DNA from: Hofstenia miamia
Lineage: Eukaryota > Xenacoelomorpha > Acoela > Hofsteniidae
Assembly (NCBI GenBank): GCA_900660155.1
Contig: CABFPE010000316.1
Span: 455,743 to 519,742 of the forward strand
Direction of reading: 5' to 3'
DNA length: 64,000 nucleotides
The translations under genes were made by a program, and so were the position numbers. Below the pieces are notes generated by a model. The model saw only the letters and a program-made list of their open reading frames with translations. It had not been told where the DNA came from and did no database searches. This document shows, piece after piece, positions 56,174 to 64,000 of this stretch. Every line of letters starts with the position of its first letter. The first letter of the stretch is position 1.

Positions 56174-58716
56174 TTGAGCTTAGATTAGCTTTTGCAATAA
56201 TTTAAATATGCATATAGCTAAATGTTGTCATTTTTATAACACTAAACATTCTAGCATTTAAAAATATGCATCTATTTAGATATATTACCGAATAGTTTGT
56301 ATGGATAAATATACTATTTATGAAAAAAATATAGGTTACAACTAAACATTAATGTAACAGGATTTGATGATTTAAAATTGGTGTTCCCATAAATGAACAC
56401 ATTAACTTAAAAGCAATTATAATATTTGTATTTATATTTTATGTTGTAAAATTTTGGTGCTTATGCTTTAAAAATGCATATAAACACATATTTTTAATTT
56501 AGTGCTTTTAAAATTTGAAGTGTGTAGAATATTTTAGAAATCAGAATGTCACAGTAAGTAGTTTTGTTTATAGGCGGCGGTGCTATATTTGATTTATAAG
56601 AATTTGGAGCAGTAAAAAGTCTTTAGTACACCAAACTATTAAGCTACACAGGCTCACTTATCTCGAATTTCATTGGTTTGCAATGCTACGGGAAGCAAGA
56701 AGTTAATCAGGTGGGTGGCAATGCAGCAATTCTTAGAAGATTCCTCCCTAGGTACCTGTTGTCACATATGACGTAAACAGAAGGCCATAAAAAGGACGAA
56801 TCACACCACCTTTTCAAATCTGATAAACAGTACATCACCACAACTGCAGAGTTTACTTACTCTATTAGCTATTTTGGGAACCAAAGTTATATAAAAACAC
56901 GGTTGGATAAAATCCATAAGAGTCTTAAGTCTGAAGATTGGAGTAAACATCTGGTACTCTCAATACTAAAAAATGATTAATCAAGCTGGTAAAATACTGG
57001 ACCTTCAACCAAGCAAACAATAATGTAGTAAAGTGTCAATAAAAGGATGGAACGCTGCAGAATTGAGCAGACAGCAGAGGTGCTACAACCCAACTAGAGC
57101 AGAGAGAGCTCTGCAGTATTCAAAGAGACGTCAGAAGAAGAAGTGCAGTGGTGTACTTGACAAAGTGGTGCTCAAAAACAACAGAGAAGAGTTAGCGTGC
57201 AAAATTGCTGCGGCGATAAAGTAGAAGTCAGCTATATTGTGACAAAGTGAGCCGCCAAGTAGCTAATTTTTTATAATTTAGTGTTACATTCCTGTAAGTT
57301 ACCATATTTATACTTGGTGATCCAAGTTCTTAAGAGATTAAATATTTGTGCAGGAAATTATAGTTAGTTAAGATAGGTGACATTTTGATTTGTTATAGAC
57401 AATATGCTTTACAAATAAACAGTTGATAAAGTATCTGTGTTGTGATTATGATATTTAAATTAGTGGTAAATATTTTTAAAAGGATTAAAGATAAAATTCT
57501 ATCTGCAATTAGTCAAATTTAATTAATACTCTCATTTCCTCTGGATGCAAAGGTTTCGCAGTTCAAATAAACTAGTGAAAAGAATATACAATCCATGAGA
57601 GCAATTTAACATATGCTACCACAGTTCTAAACTAAAGTCAGTAAATTCTTCACACTAATTTAAAACTAAAATACATTTGCTGTTCAAAATTAATTCAGAA
57701 ATAGTATTCAACATAGAACATTAGCTTTGATATTGCTTGGTATTAAGTTGTAAAATTGGAGTGTTTTTGGCTCCTAGGAACTTTGTGACATTCAAAACTA
57801 ACACAGATTCTTAGTGAATATCTGTACTTACTAACAAAATTAAAATTGGAATAACAATTAAGTGACTGGCCTGACAAACCAGTTAGAAGTTTACAGTAAA
57901 GTTTAACCAGTATTTTTGTAATCCTGCTTAGGTTTTCCAGTGTGTAAACTAGTTGTCAAAGAGCTTTTAACACATAATATATGATTCCCCAAAACTGTAA
58001 ATTCATAAAGCATTCACTGTTTATATTTTGTTGATAATAGTAGAGAAAAATAATAGTGCAGAGCTATTAAGATTTAACTTGCAGTTTTGTTTGTAATAAC
58101 AGATAGATAACAGTAGAAACAGTTTAGTAAATGGTAATTAGAACAACTTTTAGTGCATAATTATTATTTATGTGAATAAACAAGTATCAGAGTTAGTTAC
58201 AGATTGTTCAGTTATAATTAGATCAAACTTTAATCTACGACTGAAATAAATTGTTTTGGTTTAGAATCAAGCCTGTACACAGTCTACAGAAAGCTTGTAC
58301 CATAAAATCTGCGTTGGTATAATTTAAGGAACCCAACCCCGTGCAATTTTATAACATTTGGTCCAGTCAGCAGGATAAGAGCTTTGAAAATGACCCTAAA
58401 TTGAGTATTGTACTAAAAACCTATTGGGTTCAATTGCAAGTGAACATTTTTCAAAGTTTTAGTTCATAGGAAACAGAGTTTTGAAACAAGGAATAGTAGT
58501 TGTCAAAAATTAACTTTATAATTAAAGAAATAAATGTGATAGTATCAGAGAAGTTTTTCAAGTATAAAATAGAGAGCTATGGCCCAACAGTTAATGTTAT
58601 TACAAGAAAGTTTGCATACACTGAAAATGAGACACCTTTTGATGAATATCTTAGTAACTTTCACCTGATATGTTCCTTGGACAGATGCTAAAACTAAGGC
58701 AGGTTACCTTGCTACC
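56174..58716. other. Non-coding stretch
   Basis: Two ORFs of 63 codons (57033-57224, basic, with KRRQKKK; 58500-58691) are not recognised. 56690-57240 is less AT-rich and may be an old insertion. No gene supported. Confidence 0.45.
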
Positions 58717-60527
58717 ACTCTTTTAAAAAAAATTAAATGTGCCATTAGATTTAGTTTTTTTCACTGATTCCAAATCTCCTATTCTTTTTTAGGAAATCAT
58801 TATTAAAAAAGTAATAGCGATTTTTTAATTAACATTAAAGCTACTCATATTGCAGTATCAATTATTATATTTAGCATATTCACGCATAACAACCAATCAT
58901 ATTGAAGACACTTGTAATAAATGAATTGTATTTACTAATATTCCATCGATTATTCAAGACGATGATCTAGTTTGCTGTGCTCCATCAATTTGCACATTAA
59001 AATTGCTCATATATAAATAGAAGCTACGATTTCATAACATCATTTCAGTTATGTCTTTTTGGAGAGTAGTTGAAACATTTAATTCCAATGTCGCTGCTGT
59101 GACATTTTGCAAACATGAAGGTCTTCTGTTTTCTCAGAGGCTTGTGTCTCTTATTCAGGACCAGCGTCAGATTGATGGTTAAATATTTCTTTGCAATCAT
59201 TGTAAGCGAACGTGTTCACCCCGCAATGGTACGTTTTTCTCGAAGGCTCACCTGGAGGTGAAGTTGCTTTTAGCTCTCATTTGGTACTTCATGATTAAAA
59301 CTCCAGTTACTCGTACAGCTAGAATTTTTCGTGTTGGATCACATACTGCAGTAGATTGGTACAACTTTTGCCGGGTTGTTTGTTCACTAGCATTACTTTG
59401 ACCTGATGTGTGTCCGCAGACTTATGGTGGGCTTGGTCGATTGGTGGAGATAGACGAATGTTGTTGCTTGCCGCAAATACAATTACGGAAGGCGAATTGC
59501 ATAACGATGGGTATTTGGAATTTATGATGTTGAAGATCGTCGATCTTTTCTTTGTTTCGTGAATTCCAAAGATCATCAGACTCTCATGCCCATTATTACG
59601 CAGAGATTCTTCCTGGTTCAAAGCTTTGCAGTGATTGTTGGGGCGCATATTGATGGATTTTTAAATATCCTCCTCTACCATCGTCATATAAGCATCTCAC
59701 AGTCAACCATTCTCTCAACTTCCCTGCAACTGGCAGTACGACAAATCGTGTTGAGTCTATGTGGTCTTAGGTCAAGAGGCGGTTGAAGTATATGAATGGA
59801 ACTTTTCCTCATATGCTACTCAGTCATCTTGATGAATTTCTTTGGAGAGAGCTTTTCGATTTGCCTGGAATGAACACATTTGACAATTTCCTGCGGCATC
59901 TACGCGTGGTCTACCCTGTATGAATCAGCATATTTAAGCTCTTTTCAGAGCTAATTTTCATTCGGCCCTTTTCAGAGCCACCCAGTTAATCAAAGCATTA
60001 CTTTGTTCAAATATTTGTATTTTAAACATTATATTAAAAGTGTCTTTATTATTAATCATGAGTAATGTTAATTATATTAATAACACTGTGTGATAGCATT
60101 TGTGTACTGTGATTATATCAATTGCTAATAATCAAGACAATATACACAACTATAAGTGATGTGATGAAATCGTAGTAACTTCTATTTATATATGGGCAAT
60201 TGTAATGCGCAAATTGATGGAGCACTGCAAAGTAGATCGTCGTCCGGAGTAATCAATGAAATATTACAAATACAGTTTAATTTCAGCATCAGTGCTAAAT
60301 ACAATGCGTTTGTTGCAAAGGTTTTCAATATGATTGGTTGTAGCAAAAGAATATGCTAAATGTAATAATGTTAAGCTGCAAAATGATTGGTCGCCTTCAG
60401 ATCTGTATGATTTACAAAATCGTTAATTACTTTTTTAATAATGATTTCCTAAAAAAAAAGAATAGCAGATTTTGAATTAGCGAAAAAAAATACATCTAAT
60501 GGTATATTGAATTTTTTTTAAAAGAGT
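58717..60527 (+). mobile_element. Merlin element with long terminal inverted repeats
   Basis: About 120 bp at each end are inverted copies: ACTCTTTTAAAAAAAATT, CATTAGAT, CTATTCTTTTTT and AGGAAATCATTATTAAAAAA occur at 58717-58838 and, reversed, at 60410-60527. The innermost 24 bp (from GGAAATC) are perfect. A Merlin transposase lies between. No matching 8-9 bp duplication could be found at these limits, so the outer boundary may be a few bases off. Confidence 0.85.
59051..59923 (+). pseudogene. Merlin (ISXO2/IS1016-type) transposase, decayed
   Basis: The order of blocks is that of Merlin transposases: CNHCKRTCSPRNGTFFSKAH (zinc-binding and 'R-gsff' block), SHTAVDWYNFCR, LGRLVEIDE (first Asp), GIYDVEDRRSFLCFV, LCSDCWGAY (second Asp), HLTVNHSLNF, TNRVESMW (Glu) and LLSHLDEFLWRE...FDNFLRHL. 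All three catalytic positions survive, yet at least two stops (near 59178 and 59400) and three frame changes break the gene. The family is related to bacterial IS1016 and cuts and pastes DNA. Length, about 290 codons, is normal. Confidence 0.88.
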
Positions 60528-60978
60528 TGTCTATTCTGCAATTTCGGCCAAAGATCAACCCAATCTGCAAGCAGGTTAGTGATTCTATAATTTGTTATAC
60601 TTATTAGAATTTCATACGTTTTAAATTGATGTTCATAATGCAATTGATTGCACTTACTGCTTCTTTATGAAGTTAATTTTGTTACACTCTTATTCCAAGT
60701 TTCTATAAGTTTGGAACTATGGCAACTGTTATTACGGTTAGCACATGATTAAAAATGCATATAATTAAATCACAATTCACACTTTTCATTCGAAAAGTGA
60801 TTCAAATTCAACATTTATTTTTCTATGCCAATTTAGTGTAAATTTTGGTACTTTTCAGTGGATGGGGAGGGGGGTTGGAGATAACGCATAAGTACCTAAT
60901 TTTAATTAATTATACATGATGAAAAATGTTTACGTGACGAGATGAGGAGGGTTCATATATATATATATATATTTAATA
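60528..60978. other. Non-coding stretch before a gap
   Basis: No gene; ends in GGGTTCATATATATAT at the gap edge. Confidence 0.5.
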
Positions 60979-61210
60979 NNNNNNNNNNNNNNNNNNNNNN
61001 NNNNNNNNNNNNNNNNNNNNNNNNNNNNNNNNNNNNNNNNNNNNNNNNNNNNNNNNNNNNNNNNNNNNNNNNNNNNNNNNNNNNNNNNNNNNNNNNNNNN
61101 NNNNNNNNNNNNNNNNNNNNNNNNNNNNNNNNNNNNNNNNNNNNNNNNNNNNNNNNNNNNNNNNNNNNNNNNNNNNNNNNNNNNNNNNNNNNNNNNNNNN
61201 NNNNNNNNNN
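60979..61210. other. Assembly gap, 232 N, flanked by the same sequence on both sides
   Basis: GGGTTCATATATATAT...TTTAATA precedes the gap and follows it, so the two contig ends may overlap and the gap may not exist. Confidence 0.85.
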
Positions 61211-61237
61211 GGGTTCATATATATATATATATATTTA

Positions 61238-61281
<44 letters not shown>

Positions 61282-64000
61282 TAAATATATATATATATAT
61301 ATGCGCCAATTACGGGCGTTCAAGCGTGGCTGGCACGCCTTGAGAAAATGAATATATTTAGCATTTGTAAACTAAACTCAGTTTAGCACATTATCTGCAA
61401 AGTTGTATTAGTTCAAATAAGTCACTAATATCTGCAAATATATGTATTTAATGTAGCCAAATTTTTACTTGGTAGTTATTTTAAAATGCCATTATTGTTG
61501 AATATAGTTATTATTTCATATTTTTAGATTGCCTGGAAGAGTTGGTCTGTTATCTGCGTTTAATTGTTGGTAAAGGGTTAGGATAGGATTGTAATGTTTG
61601 TAGCCTATTTGCACACACGTTCCTTCACCGTACATGTTCTATGCCATTAATCAGCACTGTTGTGGGAAAGATAAAATAAAAACTTGAAAAAATCGATGTT
61701 GAAGTCTAGTATTTATATGTTTTTATTTTTTTTGTAAAGTACTTTAAATAACATTAAAGTTACTTATAAGAATATGGAAGTCTTGATATTGTTCTTATTT
61801 ATTACTTTAAAGTTACATATAAGTAAAAAAAGCCTATGCATGGTTCTTTAAATTTCATGCTCATTACTTTATAGAACATCTTTATACTTTATAGTTCTTG
61901 CAATTTCTTGCACTAACGCAGTTAATACTTGAATTCATTTTATAAGATTCTTGAACGATTTGACAAGATCTTTAAGGTCCTTTAAAGTTTTAGCTGTATT
62001 GGAGGTGTCTACAAAGCGCGTTAGCGTTATAACAAATGTTTATAACAAAAATATATGTCGCATAAAATAATATCTAGTAGAATAAAAAGTCATACAATCG
62101 TAGTAATCTTTATTGCAGTTTTTTACATTTTTTAATCTAGCAGCAATGGGAGCAGCCATATACAATTTCCTAAATTACATTTTATTTTCTAAGTTTATTC
62201 TATTGTATTAGTGTGCAAAGAACTATTTTATAAATTTAATCTATAATCTCAAAATAGTAATCAAATATAATGAAGAAATTGGTAAGGTTAATATATGCGA
62301 TTTAGCATTTACTTTTGTTTGCACCAAATTTTGTTTGCACGTTTTCGATATACAGGCGGGAAATCACTAAATTTTACATTAAGCATAGTTTTACATGTTA
62401 AAAGAAGTTCCCTCAACAATATAGCAATAACACATTAGTAACCATCAACATCTAAGAAGCACTTGCAATGAACTCTTAAAGAAATTGGACATTTATTGTG
62501 TTCTATTTGTTGTAGTTATGTATTTTAAAAATCAATGAAATCATACTTCAATGAAGATGTAAATCTTTAATTAAAGACAATAAAACGTTTAGAAGACGTC
62601 TTAAAGATGGTTTAGAAGATGTCTAGAAGACGTTTAGAAATGGCATCTATGTCTTTTTTTTTTATTTTTTTGTTTCTACACAAAAATGGTGTACTCAGAA
62701 TATGAACTGTTCTTTTTTTTCTTGCATTTCTATTTACATTGCGTTGCTATTTACAGTTGTTTGCAAGCAGTTCATTTCATCACTGTACTAAAACACTAAA
62801 CGCCTCACCCACAACACTATTAACATGAACACACACACTACACATACCGAGACAAAACTCTGTTGTTCAACGACTAGATAGTTATAAGAAAACAAAACCT
62901 CACATGAACAGATAATATAGTCACACAAAAATATCAGTACGAACACGGCAATCAACATTTACTTACGAGAGGCATTTAAAAAAGACAACTGCTGATCATC
63001 TAAAAAAGGGTGTTATGGGCTGCTTTAAAAAGGATACTATTTACAAGATGGCATCTATGTCAGGTATAGAAGACATCATGAAGGAAATGTTTTGAAACGT
63101 TTACAACGCATTTAGTAGACTTCATATATACATCACTGAAATTTATTACTATAATTCGGCTACAAGCAGTCAGAACTGCATTATGCAGCATCCAAATTGC
63201 TGGCAGCCGGAGAAATATGCAATGACAAACATATTATCATTGCCATTTCATTCCAAAAGTCACATTCATAATTTAAAATTATGAAATAATTGCATCCATC
63301 CTTTCAAAAATGTACTGGGTTATATACTTCAACAATGCACTAATAATTTTGCGTATAATAAATTTAAATTCAATATTTTTGTTCTAAATAAATTTAGAAA
63401 CAAATTTTCGAAGCATCGTTAAAAAATATACTGCCAGGAAACTTTGTTCTTATAAACAAGCAATATTCATTTAGTGCTAAAGTTTTGCATAAATTATTCT
63501 TATAATAACTTGAATATTCACATATTAAATATCTAAAGCATCGATTATATTGGTTCAACACCGATTTCATTTGACAATTGCAATGGCGGGAATTTAGTTC
63601 ACATTATTCCTCATGTTGGTTTAACTTGAAGAATTCAATATTGAAAGCGTCTGTTTACATGGTTTCTTTTTGCTGATATTTATCAAGCGATATAATAGGC
63701 TAACGTCAGTCATTTACCTAACCTAATTAACACAGACCAGGTGTTTGCTGTAATTATTGCTGGAATTTAAGCGACAAGGCCAAATATTATAAAGAAAGCC
63801 CCAGAAATTTTGTGTAAAGAAACGCGGTTTACAAAGTGACATTAGTTTTTCATATCAATGTTGTATTCTTGCAGCCTTAGTGTTGTAGTGCACTATATAA
63901 TATTTAACGCTATTTTCTAAGGTAATATACATACATGTGCATATATAAATATGTATATATATATATATCCGGTTTTGGGTCCTGTCGGGTTCGAGTACAA
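61211..64000. other. Non-coding stretch with TA repeats
   Basis: After the gap comes a TA-rich palindrome (61216-61300). At 62583-62640 TTTAGAAGACGT and close variants repeat four times within 60 bp, and related words (GGCATCTATGTC, at 62642 and 63050) occur twice 400 bp apart, perhaps marking an unrecognised MITE. No gene supported. Confidence 0.45.

Noticed and set aside
1-64000. tRNA, rRNA genes or CRISPR arrays
   Set aside because: No cloverleaf with A and B boxes, no rRNA-like sequence and no regularly spaced identical repeats of CRISPR form were seen; the tandem arrays present have no unique spacers.

Overview
This is strongly AT-rich animal DNA: intergenic stretches with almost no conventional host genes and a dense, nested population of transposable elements. 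One intact single-exon rhodopsin-like receptor (33591-34472), many TA microsatellites, and transposons of the Tc1/mariner DD41D, Helitron, hAT, piggyBac, P, Merlin and LINE types, plus a DDE family I know from cnidarians, sponges and molluscs, point to an invertebrate. A cnidarian such as Hydra would fit, but the sequence does not prove it. The assembly is a scaffold: two gaps of exactly 1000 N (23117-24116, 40245-41244), one of 232 N (60979-61210), and four single-N joins (3040, 24343, 28206, 32343), most next to duplicated sequence.

Left part (1-21 kb): a Tc1/mariner element with DD41D spacing (2047-3593), a 62-bp minisatellite (6157-6741), and a decayed minus-strand Helitron spread over 9.3-17.7 kb. 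The Helitron carries what look like two OTU-type protease domains ahead of its Rep and Pif1 helicase parts. It has been cut by a small LTR element (11676-12409) and an 806-bp TA-flanked MITE (14495-15300), and it holds an inverted second copy of part of its helicase. A diverged direct repeat lies on both sides (about 8.0 and 18.4 kb), and a 340-bp tandem array follows (18.8-19.8 kb).

Middle (21-42 kb): two almost identical 1263-bp LTR-like repeats and a third partial copy, a LINE fragment whose ORF1 and endonuclease ORF overlap as ATGA, a fragment of one hAT transposase, a 116-bp near-perfect fold-back, a receptor gene preceded by a tandem broken copy of its first exon region, and a transposase-domain gene fossil (36.1-39.2 kb) split by a piggyBac deletion derivative inserted at TTAA.

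Right part (42-64 kb): the most interesting block. Inverted 250-bp repeats (42.4 kb and 48.3-49.0 kb) enclose two divergently arranged genes: an unrecognised gene with a Tudor-like motif (itself split by a 1089-bp hAT MITE with a perfect 8-bp target duplication) and a DDE transposase-like gene present as a 1023-bp tandem duplication. Next come an apparently intact 864-residue hAT transposase gene, a P-element transposase that lacks its THAP exon and abuts the hAT, and a second partial hAT copy that has taken a 296-bp TTAA MITE; the first copy preserves the empty site. A Merlin element with long terminal inverted repeats (58717-60527) follows, and the end of the window is non-coding. Apart from the receptor, no host pathway can be reconstructed; the genes here are mostly parts of mobile elements.
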